From Cyclaneusma minus (taxonomy: Eukaryota > Ascomycota > Leotiomycetes > Marthamycetales > Marthamycetaceae), in the NCBI GenBank assembly GCA_037179335.1, contig JAKZHN010000041.1:248001-312000 (forward strand): a DNA stretch of 64,000 nucleotides. Reading direction: 5' to 3'. This document shows positions 1 to 11,400 of this stretch, in pieces (position 1 is the first letter of the stretch; each line of letters opens with the position of its first letter). The translations under genes and the position numbers were made by a program. Below the pieces are notes generated by a model. The model made no database searches and was not told where the DNA came from. It saw only the letters and a program-made list of their open reading frames with translations.

Positions 1-913
1 TTCGATGCCGATCGAAAGCTTGATTGGTCGTGACGCGTATGTGCAGATTCGTCACCATTCGCCTTCGTTTATCTCGTATCATCGAGTGCCCCTGAAAGGC
101 TGAAAGAGCTGGGTAGGTATTCATCTGCATTGGGAGTACGACTCTCTGAAGGCAGCAAGTGTGTAAGTCTTGATATATAGCGAAGAACACCGGTGCAGCT
201 TGTAAGGCAAGCAGAAGATGCGACAAATGTCGTGAATTAGGCACTTTTCATCCTTTCACAAGGCCAACTTGCTACTTCAGGAGGCGAGCTAAGTAGCCGT
301 GGCCTGGATGCCGATGAAGATTTGGATGGATACTACTCGATGGTCCTATCGACCACTCGCTAGGCTTTTGCTACTTTGCGATTCCGGTTCCAAGTCATTG
401 TTGTTTTTCTGCTCTCGTCATCTTCCCTCTTGAAGGTTGCGTCTCTTTTTGTGTGTTTTCGAGGATTCGCATTTCTCTGACCGAAAACCACGGCAGACAC
501 TTTCTGGGAAAGGAAGAGGGAGAAGAGAAAAAGAGTGGGGGTTATACCCATGCAGGGGCTTTCGACCACGATGGTGTTGAGTGAAGGAGGAGGGTGAGAA
601 GATGAAAGGAGCGGGTTGAGTCTTGCTCCCGCTGCTGCACATCACTCGAAAGAGTACTTGAGGCACGATGGCCAGTCTCGAAGGAAGCCACCTCAGCTTC
701 TACGTCGCCAGACACGGCTTATTGATTTTGGAAGACAGAACTTTGAATGTCAATGATAATTTGATTAAAATAGTCAATAAAGTACCTTGTATGCTTTACA
801 TACGAAGAAACAAGGAAAATAAACATACCTACCAGCTCTCCAGCACATTTCCCTGCAGGGAGCAATGCTGCAAACCACAAATGAACTCCCCACCATGACA
901 TCTACCAAGCTTC
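1..913. other. Left edge, no supported gene
   Basis: I find no convincing gene here. A short minus-strand frame at 360-569 has a hydrophobic start that resembles a secretion signal, but it is only 69 codons, lies in low-complexity purine/pyrimidine sequence and has no recognisable family. The 3' end of this stretch should hold the downstream flank of the minus-strand gene that ends at 914. Confidence 0.4.
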
Positions 914-1831
914 TCAGCTGTCACCGACGCGGACATAGTCAATAGCAACACTATCCTCCGTAGTGCTCACCATCACCCTCCCCAACTCATTCACATCAAC
1001 CGCCTCCGCATTCGTCAAATCCACCTCAACCGCGTTCTCCCGCCCAAATTCACTCTTCGCCAGCACACTCGCATCCCCAAACTCCACTCTCCCAAAATCC
1101 GCCACTTCCCCACTGGTCGAGTCATCCTCAACAACCCATCCCGCCGTCTGACCCAAGAGCATGGAATTCATGGCCGAAGCTGACAGCTCTTTCCACGCCG
1201 TCTTGCCAGTTGCAAGATTCTCAAACTTTGCAAGCGCGTGCATGCTATTGTTGCCGTGTAGCGTGATGCGGATGGGGGAGCCGGCGGCGAGTGGGAAGTT
1301 GAAGACTGGGGTGCGGGGGCCGGGGAGCCAGTGGGCGTAGGCGACGTGGCTGTGTGTGGTGACGTTTGGGGCGGTGATGAGGGTGGTGGTGTAGATGCCG
1401 GCGCGGAGGATGGCGGGTTGGGAGGGAGTGAGGCCGTCGAGGGCAATGTAGGCGGAGATGGTCGAGGAGCCGAGGGGGGCGGAGCTGTTGGTGCTACTAT
1501 TGGAATGATTTGAAGAGTGGGTAAGGGGGATGGAGGGGACGTGGAGCGTGGCGGTGACGCTCGTGAAGAGTCTGGCGGTCTCTGCAAAGGCGAGTGTGGA
1601 GAATGTGGCGTGGGAGAAGGGAAGGACGGCACCGGCCCAGCGAGGGGAGGTCGAGTTGAGTGGCTGGGTGCGGTTGCTGTCGCTGGACGAGCTGGTGCTG
1701 TTGGTGAGGGCGAGAGCCTCGCGAGGGGTCCAGAGAAGCTGGCGGCTGGGGAGATCGCTATTCTGGACGGGGTGGGCGGAGACGATGCAGGCGCAGAGAA
1801 CAGTCATCGTGAGAGCGACGGAGACCTTCAT
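914..1831 (-). CDS. Secreted eqolisin (peptidase G1)-like protein, probably catalytically dead
   Basis: A single-exon 305-aa protein. Residues 1-19 form a signal peptide (hydrophobic core, then VSA-H), followed by a Ser/Asn/Thr-rich stretch with many N-glycosylation sequons. From about residue 64 the layout matches fungal glutamic peptidases (eqolisins): a W-A-G-A-V opening at 65, a strand ending HVPS near 99, a SAY-x3-LDG motif near 126-133 in place of the usual SAWVGIDG, FENLATGK near 203-210, and WVVED near 232-236 holding the family glutamate (E235). The strand that normally carries the catalytic glutamine (AILQTG) reads A-I-L-R-A-G, so position 143 is Arg. The aromatic WYEW-like segment is also degenerate (AYAHW). 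The fold assignment comes from motif recognition. Loss of activity is inferred. An extracellular or wall location is expected. Purine-rich sequence upstream and the ATG at 1831 support the start. Confidence 0.72.
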   Translation of the reverse strand: MKVSVALTMTVLCACIVSAHPVQNSDLPSRQLLWTPREALALTNSTSSSSDSNRTQPLNSTSPRWAGAVLPFSHATFSTLAFAETARLFTSVTATLHVPSIPLTHSSNHSNSSTNSSAPLGSSTISAYIALDGLTPSQPAILRAGIYTTTLITAPNVTTHSHVAYAHWLPGPRTPVFNFPLAAGSPIRITLHGNNSMHALAKFENLATGKTAWKELSASAMNSMLLGQTAGWVVEDDSTSGEVADFGRVEFGDASVLAKSEFGRENAVEVDLTNAEAVDVNELGRVMVSTTEDSVAIDYVRVGDS

Positions 1832-1903
1832 CTTGATAGGATGGATGAGACCAACTTACCTGGGAGGATTCTGCCTGAGGAAATGGTGATTCTGGGGAAA
1901 TGA

Positions 1904-2630
1904 ATAGACTTGGTTAGAATCTTTTGAGCTTTTCTCGTGGTCTTGTATGTTTTTTGGCCAACGGAGGCTTTCTAGGAGGGAAAATACTAGAAGCAGGTCG
2001 AGCTGCGGAAATTTGTAGGTGTGTGAAAATGGCAGTGTTATTGTTCATGTGTTGTTGGTCTTTGTTTGTTGAGTGCTGGCTTTGTTGGACATGGAAATAA
2101 AGGGGCTGCAGACAATACCATTCACGCACGCGTAGCAGAAACAAAGAGAAAGAATCATCGGGTGATGGCGATGGTCAGTTACCTCCTCGGGAAGAAATTC
2201 ACTGTTGCCCTATCTTTTAGTTATGTAGACCTTCAGTCAACCATAAGCCAGTAAAAGTATGGGCGAAATGGGGGATCAACTCATGGATTTGGACGTCCTG
2301 AATACTAGTTATGGCTTTTCTTTCGCACTTCGACTTCCAAGTACTTGTAGGTGAATCTTTTGCTGTTCCAATCTTAAACTAACAGTCCACCTAGTCCAAC
2401 GGTCTAGTTCAGAACTTCAGTTTGGAACCGCATTCCAATCTGCGACCTGCAACCAAAGCGCACAGCCTCAGTCCCTTCTCAGCTCTAAGGTGGACCCTGG
2501 TTCTATGGCGTATGGAAAAGGTGCGGTTCGCCGAGGCTGTGGCTTCCTCTTACTGCCGCGGATACTTCTCAGGGGCTCGCTACTCGCTAGTCTGTCGATC
2601 CAAAATCCCCTGTCTTAACGCAAGTTTTTT
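1904..2630. other. Intergenic, upstream of the eqolisin-like gene
   Basis: No supported gene. It contains the promoter side of the minus-strand gene at 914-1831. Short open frames here lack domain, codon or splice support. Confidence 0.4.
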
Positions 2631-2634
2631 TTTA

Positions 2635-4410
2635 GCAGAGTCTCGCTTAGGAAGTTTTGTTGCGCATCGACGAGTTCATCACAATTTGTAACCGAGTCCT
2701 AGAAGCCAGAGCTCGCTTGGAAAGTTTTGTTGCACATCGGCTGAGTTACAAATTGTAACGGATATCCTGGAAGCCAAGACAGCCTCCGGATACCGAATCT
2801 AAGCACATATACCAATTTGCAAGAAGTCTTGGCAACTTGGAATGGACCAGTGGCTCAAGTAGTAAGACCCCAAACCGGCATCTAACCCATGCATCCCAGG
2901 CCACACTCAGTTTGTCTGGTGGAAATTAATAGCAGGGGGTCCCAATTCAACTATGGGTGCTAGATTTTTTGCGACTTTTTGCGATTTCTTTTAATGATTT
3001 TTTTTTGCCCATTTTTTTGGTAAATTTTCGCGAGGAGAAAGAGGCACGAGGAATTTAGAAGCTAGGAGGACTCGCGAACACTTTTTTCTTTACAGGAATC
3101 ACAACAATGGCAGTAATCAGAATATTCCCGTGCGAAGTGCCTGTATTCTAAAATACCGGCGTTGACCTGCAACAAAACTAACCTGACATCTGCTCAGAGA
3201 TTTTGTTGCACATCGACAAGTTCACATCCTCCGCTCAGACCCGTTCTCTGCATTCCGAAGATGGATATTCCCGCTTCTGTTGCATATCGACAAGTTCAGA
3301 TTCTTTCCTCCCCTTCCCTATATGCCTAGAGTATGCGATCTCACTTTTGTTGCACATCGCGAAGGTCACCTCCTCCGCCGGACTCCCAGAACAGGTGTCC
3401 AGATTCCCGCAAGAAGTCTCCCTAGGTATTGTTACAGATCGACAAGTTCACCTCCTCCCCTTCTCATGGCTTCCTTTCTCATGGCTATGTCCCTTGAGTA
3501 TTGATGGGCCGATGGCGGCCAGACCGAGTCTCTTGAGGCCACCTCTCGGCACCAGAATTGGTTCTCAGGGGCTTGCAAGCTCTCTCGCGGACCCCAAACT
3601 CCACAGCGCTAGCTCCTGTATATCTCCCCAAAGCCTCCCTTAGCACGTTTTGTTGCACATCAACAAAATAAACAAATGAAAAATACTCCCATATATCTCC
3701 CCAAAGCCTCGCCTAGCACGTTTTGTTGCACATCGACAAAATAAACAAATGAAAGATACTCCCATATATCAATCGGCCGCAAATTTCGCGCAGATTCCGA
3801 ATATACAAGTCGGGAGTGACCCGAGTGAACTTGTATAAGGAAGCTAGACTCACCTCTAGGCATGACGACCCGCAGCAGAACTGCCCAAACTCCAGTCCTC
3901 AGAGGCTTGCAGCTTCGTCGACCGCCGTACACACTTGTCAGGTGCAAGCCGCAGCTCCTCTCACACGTTTGTACCATGAAAAGGAAATCTCTGTCGGCTC
4001 AGAAGCACCCTGTCGTCCCAACCCGTCTACGCGCTTCCTCCACATTACAAAACTCTCGAGTATAAGAATAAGTAAGTGACCTTTCTAAATTCATTTTATA
4101 CAAGCCTCCCACACCCAAACCCAGGCGTGTTACACATTAATATATGCAAAATTTCCAGCTCTATCAGACTATCTAATTTAAAATTCATATAAAGCGAGTT
4201 TCAAAAACGGCTTTTCCAACTGTCGACGTGCAACAAAACTTTGGGGTCAAGGTCAGTGGTCATGTGACCTCCTGAATCATAACCTCGATGATTAGCGAAT
4301 CGTTCAGTTTTGCTGCAGATCGGCAGGTTCATCTACCTCCACTGCTCTAGATTTCCAAAAAAGATAGTCTCACTTTTGTTGCAGCTCGATAAGTTCACCT
4401 CTCCCTCTTC
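2635..4410 (+). repeat. Dispersed minisatellite-like field with TTTTGTTGCACATCGACAAG core
   Basis: A roughly 25-30 bp motif recurs through a gene-free stretch, always with the same order: T-run, GTTGCACATCGACAAG, then TTCACCTCC. Copies start near 2655, 2725, 3201, 3275, 3345, 3428, 3649, 3721, 4307 and 4374. Inverted TGCAACAAAAC cores occur near 3169 and 4229. Neighbouring copies are often 65-85 bp apart (2655/2725, 3201/3275/3345/3428, 3649/3721, 4307/4374), so the field looks like the decayed remains of a tandem array with a unit of about 70-80 bp. Copies differ by scattered substitutions (catatcgacaag, agatcgacaag, agatcggcagg). No open frame crosses it and I recognise no transposon terminus. 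Confidence 0.75.
3621..3766 (+). repeat. Two-copy 73-bp tandem repeat
   Basis: The unit from 3621 to 3693 is repeated from 3694 to 3766 with about four substitutions in 73 positions. Each unit starts TATCTCCCCAAAGCCTC, contains the GTTTTGTTGCACATC core of the surrounding field, and ends with CAAATGAAA and ACTCCCATATA. It is the best-preserved and so probably youngest duplication within the field. Confidence 0.88.
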
Positions 4411-4846
4411 TAAATGCCAGAACAAGCCTGTCTTTGATTTTGTCGCCCTTCACCCCTCCGCTCCCTCGAAGTTGAACCATTCCGAATCATTCCCAGCCCG
4501 AATACAGACCATATAACCTATGGCCTTTGTATCAAAGGGTGCTATGACGAGGGAATTGAAGAAATCTCCATTGACTAAGGAATACTGTAGGAAGTCTTGC
4601 GCAGGTGTCAATCTCACGGTCTCACCTAGCAATTTTCATACCCAATTCGCGGCAAGTCCCGTGTGGACGTCAATTCTTAACACATTCTATATTGTAAATT
4701 CGAACTTGGTCCAAATTCAGCATGGTGACTATTCCGGCCACTTGAGCCACTGGACATGGTAAGCCCCTGAAGCTTCGGCAACACGACATATGATACAAAT
4801 TATATCTTACAATGCCATCCATCTATCTACGGTTTCTCAGCCAGCA
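4411..4846. other. Intergenic, 3' side of the AAA ATPase gene
   Basis: No supported gene. It probably holds the 3' UTR and terminator of the minus-strand gene ending at 4847. Confidence 0.35.
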
Positions 4847-7800
4847 TCACTCCACCTCACTACTCCCCTTCCTCACCCTCCCGGCCTCACTATCTTTCTC
4901 CGGCAACCTCGTCCCGCCAAATCCAAGTCCCACCCCTCTCTTCCTCCTACCCTTGCGATCGCCATACTTCTCATCAAACTTCCTAATCGCACTCAATGTG
5001 CTCATATCCTCCGAAATACTCGCGCTAATCTCCTTCAGCGCAATGTCAAAGTGTCTCTTCTCCAGCACCCGCTTTTCCGGATACACGTATTTCCCCTCGC
5101 CCTCCCACTTCGCCGCATCAGCATTTTCTTCGCGCACGCAAGCCAGAGCCGCTGCCACAGACAAGTTCTTCAGGTCCGAGCCGGAGTAGAACGGCGTATC
5201 GGCGGCGATCTTGCTCAGCTCGACAGAATCTGCAAGCACTTCGTCGCGCAGATGAATTTTCAGGATGGCTTCGCGGTCGTCCTCCAGCGGCAGATCAACA
5301 AGCAAGCGACGGGGCAGTCGGCGCAGCACAGCCTCATCCAGATCGAACGGTCTGTTAGTAGCGACCATGATGAAAGCGGACAAATCGTTCATGCCATCCC
5401 ACTCCCGCAGGAACTGATTGATGAGCTCCCTATGCGACGAGCGCTTAGAGTCGCCGCCGCGCGCGCCAAAAATGGCATCGGCTTCGTCGATAAACACGAT
5501 GCACGGTGACAGTTTCTTGGCCAGACTGAAAATAGCTTTGATGTTCTTTTCGCCTTCACCAACGTACATGTCGTAGACTTCGGAGCCGGAGACTTCGAGG
5601 ACGGTGGCGCCGCTTTCTTTGGCGACGGCTTTGGCGAGGAGCGTTTTGCCGGTTCCGGGCGGGCCGTAGAGCAGGCAACCGGGAATCTTGTCGCTGGAGA
5701 GGACACCGTAGGAGAAGGCGTCGGGGCGCAGCAGGGAGAGACTTGTCAAGGTCTTCAGGGCCTCAACTGTCTCGGGCGGTGCTCGGATATGATCAAATGT
5801 CGTCTTGATGTCAGCTGGGTTTATTAGGCCACCAAGCAGTTTCTTCTCGTGGTGTGTGGCGCGGCTCTTCACTCCAGCTATTTTCTCTTTCGCGAGATTT
5901 GCTTTCGAGCTGACTGAGCTGCTGCTGTCAGACCAGAATGTCTCTTCTTCCATGTCCCGCGCTCTCCTTTCCGCGGCTCCCCACTCGAACTTCACTTCGT
6001 CGCTGGAAGCAAGCACATCGAATGCCCTTAGTAGTGCGCTCGCCCCGATAACAGTATCTGCAGCCTTTGCTTGCCCAACTATGAATGACGCTATGCGCAT
6101 ACATTTGGATGCTCTCCACACGTGCTCCTCCATATCCGCTATGAGAGCTCCATTTTCGGGCAAACTCTCCAAGTCTTGTGCAAGATCGATGCGCGGGTTA
6201 GATTCTGAAGGAGTGCCGGCCAACAGACGTCGTATCATTTCTTCAACATGGCGTATATTGATGGCCCGGGTAAGTCGCAGATCATCGTCCATGAATACAT
6301 CCTTCTGAGCCTCACTCCTGTCAGGGGGAACAAAGATGATTGGTTTTCCTACGGACTCGGCATCTGATTGTAATTGGCGGATCTCATTGCGAGATAACGG
6401 CGTTTCACCTCCCTTTGGATCATCAATTGTCGTCTCAACAATAGCCACTTTCTGACCCTTGGCCCAATCCTGCTTCACTATCTCTCGAAGTGTTTTCATG
6501 ATGCGTCGACCGATCTTATTTGAGGTATATTGGAAGTTTCCTAGCTCCTGCACCTGTATTATAAGGCCTTCGCTTTCAGACTGAGATTCGGCTGGTGGAT
6601 TTGTGGTATCCGTTGGATTGAGTGATGGAGAGACTCCTTTTCGTTTGACAGTCGGTGCCTTGATGATCTGCCTCAATGCGTTTGCCAACTTCATCGCTTC
6701 TGGAAAAGATTCTGGTGGTGGGCCTTCAGATAGACCGAAAACCTTGGCGTTCAGGGATTTCTCCGGGTTGGAGAACTGATCCATTACCTGCTGCCCCAGG
6801 GTGATAACTGTACTGCTCGAAGGCTTGTACGGCCGTATTTTACCAGACCCCAATAGGCCACGCAACGGGCCTAAGGGACTCATTTCCTCACCGCCATCTT
6901 CCTCCTCTTCGCCTTCTTCCTCTTTACTCCAGTCTTCGATCTTGCCGACCATGCCATGCGATTCAAAACCGATCATAGAAACCTTAGATCGGGTGAACGC
7001 AATATTCTCGCCCAGGTATGGCCCGACTAATTCAGCAACATCATCTGGCCCTATTCGAACCAGATCCACATCCAAATCCTTGGCAGCCCGCTCAACGACA
7101 TGGTTGAGGAATACGGTACCAGAATCTTTGGGACAATATAGAACAACGTTTGGTTTCTGCGCTTGTTCAACGTCGATATCGCTGGGTATAGGAAGGTTGA
7201 CCGAGGCGCGCAGAGTTGTCAAAACCTCCTCGTACACGTCCGGATGTATGATATATGAGGAAGTCGGAGCCGGAGACACATCGTCGCCTTTGGGCTCAGC
7301 CAGCGAAGGCAATTCAGTGACCGCCTCGCTACTCGGGACATCGTCTATGCTTGCTTCTGGTGTCGATTCTTCGGCGGAAACTGAAGGCGGGGCGTCCGCA
7401 GGATCGTTGTGCGCATCTGAGAGCTCAATCTTTTGGCTGTCCGCAGCTTCTCCGGCGCATCGCACATTGCGGTCCAAAAAGGCCTCTGGCAAAACGACGG
7501 GTGGCAGTGAAGGTGGGTCGGCTTGCTTGAAATTCCGTACAGACCGCCTCATGAAGCCCTTATCCCTAGGTTTCGCTCGCTGGGCCGCTTCAGAGACCTC
7601 CGCAGACACCTGACCATTGTCTCGCGCAGCTTCTGGGGCTTTTAGATCGGTCTGAGGCTGGGAAGGTTCGTCGGAATTCGCTGTTTCTCCCTTGGAAGTC
7701 GCCACCGCCGCGGGGTCATTGGGATCTTTCGGTTCTTCGTATGCGACTGCTGAAGCGTGGAAATTTCGATGTAGTCGTCCTGGGAGAGTGTGTCTCCTAC

Positions 7801-7876
7801 CGGCGACCACGCGACATGGCCATCGCGCAAATGGTGTTCGGCCGGCGACAATGATGCGCCTCGATACCACTTGCAT
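4847..7876 (-). CDS. Mitochondrial AAA ATPase (Msp1/ATAD1-like, long fungal form)
   Basis: A single-exon protein of 1,009 aa. The first ~48 residues are rich in Arg, lack acidic residues and end in an RNFHAS-like cleavage context, so they read as a mitochondrial presequence. Residues ~55-230 are disordered and acidic. A conserved but unnamed domain follows (~235-560). The AAA module lies at ~690-900, with Walker A GPPGTGKT near 738, Walker B IVFIDEAD near 797 and a sensor/Arg-finger segment with LRRLPRR near 854. The NRPFDLDEAVLRRLPRR pattern is typical of the Msp1/spastin-like clade. It is much longer than yeast Msp1 (about 360 aa) because of the N-terminal half. Likely role: ATP-driven unfolding or extraction of mitochondrial proteins. 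The substrate is unknown. Orthology to Msp1 itself is not claimed; the long form is a separate fungal family. Confidence 0.85.
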   Translation of the reverse strand: MQVVSRRIIVAGRTPFARWPCRVVAGRRHTLPGRLHRNFHASAVAYEEPKDPNDPAAVATSKGETANSDEPSQPQTDLKAPEAARDNGQVSAEVSEAAQRAKPRDKGFMRRSVRNFKQADPPSLPPVVLPEAFLDRNVRCAGEAADSQKIELSDAHNDPADAPPSVSAEESTPEASIDDVPSSEAVTELPSLAEPKGDDVSPAPTSSYIIHPDVYEEVLTTLRASVNLPIPSDIDVEQAQKPNVVLYCPKDSGTVFLNHVVERAAKDLDVDLVRIGPDDVAELVGPYLGENIAFTRSKVSMIGFESHGMVGKIEDWSKEEEGEEEEDGGEEMSPLGPLRGLLGSGKIRPYKPSSSTVITLGQQVMDQFSNPEKSLNAKVFGLSEGPPPESFPEAMKLANALRQIIKAPTVKRKGVSPSLNPTDTTNPPAESQSESEGLIIQVQELGNFQYTSNKIGRRIMKTLREIVKQDWAKGQKVAIVETTIDDPKGGETPLSRNEIRQLQSDAESVGKPIIFVPPDRSEAQKDVFMDDDLRLTRAINIRHVEEMIRRLLAGTPSESNPRIDLAQDLESLPENGALIADMEEHVWRASKCMRIASFIVGQAKAADTVIGASALLRAFDVLASSDEVKFEWGAAERRARDMEEETFWSDSSSSVSSKANLAKEKIAGVKSRATHHEKKLLGGLINPADIKTTFDHIRAPPETVEALKTLTSLSLLRPDAFSYGVLSSDKIPGCLLYGPPGTGKTLLAKAVAKESGATVLEVSGSEVYDMYVGEGEKNIKAIFSLAKKLSPCIVFIDEADAIFGARGGDSKRSSHRELINQFLREWDGMNDLSAFIMVATNRPFDLDEAVLRRLPRRLLVDLPLEDDREAILKIHLRDEVLADSVELSKIAADTPFYSGSDLKNLSVAAALACVREENADAAKWEGEGKYVYPEKRVLEKRHFDIALKEISASISEDMSTLSAIRKFDEKYGDRKGRRKRGVGLGFGGTRLPEKDSEAGRVRKGSSEVE

Positions 7877-8442
7877 CCGGAATGGTTGGAGCTCGTTCTG
7901 AGCTTTGTGGTGGCGTTCAATCCCTTCTCTCCCAGAAAATGTTGAAGCAGATCAATGCAGTGACGCGATGCGGCTCCAAACCGAGTCCGTGCACTCGAGA
8001 GCACGTGAGCTGTCCTGCCTATTTGGGCGATCTCCGGGACGAGCTTCACTCGGCTATTATTGGGTCAGGGCCCCAGGGGTTGACAATAGAGGTTTCCGAT
8101 ATTCTAATAGGGGCCTATATGAGTTACTCCGAATGATTGTGGCTGGCTTGGCACTTTTCCTTTGAATTTTCTCCCTGACAAATTACCCTGGACCCGGACG
8201 TTCGCTAGCTACATGTATATCAACTGCGTTCACTGATCTGAGCGTGACGGCCTTAGTAGCACAGAGCCTTAGCCTAAAAAGCCGCGAGGATATCGATGCT
8301 AATCTTTATATGCAAATAAACTATATACAATCATTTCTCTGACCCTAAACCGCGGCCAGGCCTTCTCCCACCCTGCCGTCCAGAAACGCAACCACCCAGC
8401 AACCCGCCAGCTTGCTCATAGACATCTTCATTTCCTCATTAC
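7877..8442. other. Intergenic between AAA ATPase and Mms22 genes
   Basis: Holds the promoter of the AAA ATPase gene and the 3' flank of the Mus7/Mms22 gene, both on the minus strand. Nothing else is supported. Confidence 0.4.
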
Positions 8443-11400
8443 TCATACCAAGTGACGGCGAAACTGCACCAGCGCCGACTGAAACTCGCCAAATTGCGTC
8501 TGCACCTGCTGCATCACAGTGTCCAAATCCAAAGCGGGTTCCACCTCAACCTCCTCCCTCATCGGCCCCACTCGAACCCTCACACCATCAACAGTGGGTG
8601 GGACAGCATGCCTGTAATATTGAAAGCTCGATCCTACTTCCGCCAAAACAGCGCGGCCCAGTTCCGGGACTGGCCTCTCTTGTCTCTCCTGCGTAAGTTT
8701 CCACCGACGAAACTCGCTAAGTGGGAAGGTAGAAGTTCCGACTTCGTTGGCAAGCCCTGTCGACGGTCTTGAGAACATGTCGAAGTCGTAGAGGCAGCTC
8801 AAGAGCTTCTGGAAGAGTGGCTGTTCAACCAGTCCCTCAATGTCTCCTAGATGCAAGAACGTCCGATGAACATAGCCAAAACAAGCGAGTACGGTGGCGA
8901 CGCGTGGAGTGGGAGGGCAGTTGTTGAAGTAGCTGATGATATTTTCGTGTTCTGTCTCAATCCAGAGGCCCTCGCAGATCTCTTGGTAGTGCAAACAGAT
9001 CATTTCCACCGCCAAAGAAGAATCCTCTAGAAGCCTGAGTTTGAGGAAGCTCTCCTCAGCCGCTTGAAGGAAAGGCAGCAAGGGATAGAAGCCACTAGAG
9101 TCCCTGAAAGCCGCGAAGATGAAAGCCGGCGTCATCTTCATGAGAACCTCGTGTCTGAGGTCGTGAGGCTCGAGAGGACTCGCAGTCTCGTCCTCTATGG
9201 CAGAGAAGAAATCTTGCCCAGGGCCGTGCATAGCTTGAGCCATAGCTTTCCCTAACACCTCGAGTTGGTGGTGTGGTTTTTGTGCCGCCGCGCTCTTGAT
9301 TTGGCTCATGCAGTAATCGAGAAGCATTTTTTGCGCTGCGTGGTCTCTTAGATTGAGTCCAAAGCCGCGTAGTCTGGCTAGGAAAAGCTTTGAGTCGAAG
9401 CTTCTGTTAGTGTCGAGTTGCAGTGAAAGGTCTTCTAATAGTCTTCCCAAGTCGTCTGAGCCACCAGAGTAGGTTTCGAAAGATGGCAGTACTTCCGTAG
9501 CGAAATGCTCGTATTCTGATAGTTCTAGTGTCCGTTCCAGTGGGTCGCCAGGCTTGGTTTTCAAGTATTTGAGATTCTGTAGCAGTATGCTCATCAGTTT
9601 GTAGACGATTCGGTCTGTCACCTTCGTTTCTTGCAATAGTGACTGTCCCAGAAGAATCGATGGCGGCCCCTCTCCATCCAAGATACGGAAGATGCATCTT
9701 AGAGCAAACTTGAGCTTCTGTAGACAGAATCTTCGAAGTGCTTCTTTATCCAGGTTGCCGTTGTCCGTAAAATCGGTGTACACTGTACCAGACCCAACAA
9801 GATACCCTTTCTTTAGCAGCGATTCCGTAAGGTTTTCCTCAAAGGCGAGCATCGATGCAGGTTTCGCCAGACCGCACAACCAAAACTCAAACATTTCGAT
9901 GCCCAATTCTTGGAAGCTGATTGTGTCAGAACCAGTGTATGTCAGAAGCTCAGTAAAAAAGAGAGGTGCGTAAGTCGCTGCACGTCTCGGAGCACTCTCT
10001 TTAGAGAATGTTTGTACAACACTAGACAGCTCAACAAGCTCACTCGGACGCACACCCGAAGCGACCTTGAGTCCCAGGAGCTTCGCAAGTAGCCTGGTCA
10101 AAGGTTCGAGGACTGTGACGCAGTCGTCACTGGACAAGGCTTCTCTCATACACCTCACAAGACTCTCAAGCGGAACAGGCCCCAGGAAATTCAATCGGAA
10201 ATCGTCACTATTCCACATTTCATCCCCATAGTCTTGACTATCGTCTTCGTTGCTCGATGCAGCATTGACTACCGGCTGAAGAGGATACTCCTTCTTGACA
10301 TGCTCGAGGTATGTGTCAACACACGCCATAGCCTCCGGAAGCAGTTTGGTCATCCAAGTCAACTCGGCTTCGACAAATGTCGGCTTGTGGATGTCCAAGA
10401 CAGTTTCCAGAGTTTTGCGAACATCATCGGCTTCTAGCAAGGTCTTGCAGCCTTCCAGCGGGAGAGATTGTTGGAGCTGCGGCAAGATTTTGAGGACCTT
10501 CAGCAGATCCATCATGGCAGCCTGCTGATTCTGCTTGATAGCATCCTGCACGTATTTACTATCCCACGCAAAATTATCCTTTTTCTGCATGCTATGGTAC
10601 TGGTCCATTGCTTGTTGCTTCACGGACCGATACTGGGAGGCAATCTTGTTGAAGATATCTGCGTACCAGACAGCGAATGGCTGGAATTCTGTTGGGGTAG
10701 GCATAGTTGACAGTGTAAAGCGTGATAGGTTCGTCCAAGCCTGTAGGTGAATCATACATGCAGCGTGGTGAGCATCATCCGGTGAAATCAACTCTCGCAA
10801 GCGTGAAATTGAAGGCCGTGTAGCCGGAGGAGAGGCCCAGAAGAGTGTGCACAGAAGATCGTGATGATTCCTGAGTGACGCTAGATCTCGTTCTTGGATA
10901 GGTTGATCTTTTGGGTAACGTCTGTCGTGATTGGGCGTTATTCGGATGATGAGGTTTTGTATGCCTTTTGAGTCACCGGCTTGACGCAAGAACTTGAGTG
11001 CAGTGGCGATGATCTTGAGCAGAATGTGGAAGCAGCAGTCTCCGTGTTCTGGCACAACACTGGGCTTCTCGTGTAACTGCTCGAGGAACTTGGGTGAGTT
11101 GAGAACTTCCTCATTGCGGAGATGTGCTAACTTGTTCGAAGCGAAGAAATCGAACAAGGTACCAACAATGGATCCAGAGCGTCGTCGCCATCCCCAGGCA
11201 TCCAGCAGATGGAAACATCGAGTGAAGCTTGCCTCACAATAATTGTTGAAGCTTGGGCATTGTCTTGCGTTAACAGCGTAGATGTCGAATATCCGCTTGA
11301 AGATTTTCTGTGGTATCGTCCAATTCTCGAAAGGTACGTCGAACCTACGCCCGGGAACGACAACACCTTGAACATCCATCTCGACCAATGGCAATAGCGA

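Noticed and set aside
360..569. Small secreted protein candidate on the minus strand
   Set aside because: Only 69 codons, low-complexity and without cysteine pattern, splice support or homology I can recognise.
2842..2900. tRNA-like A-box (TGGCTCAAGTAG)
   Set aside because: No B-box with GGTTC-type sequence and no cloverleaf stems follow at a suitable distance.
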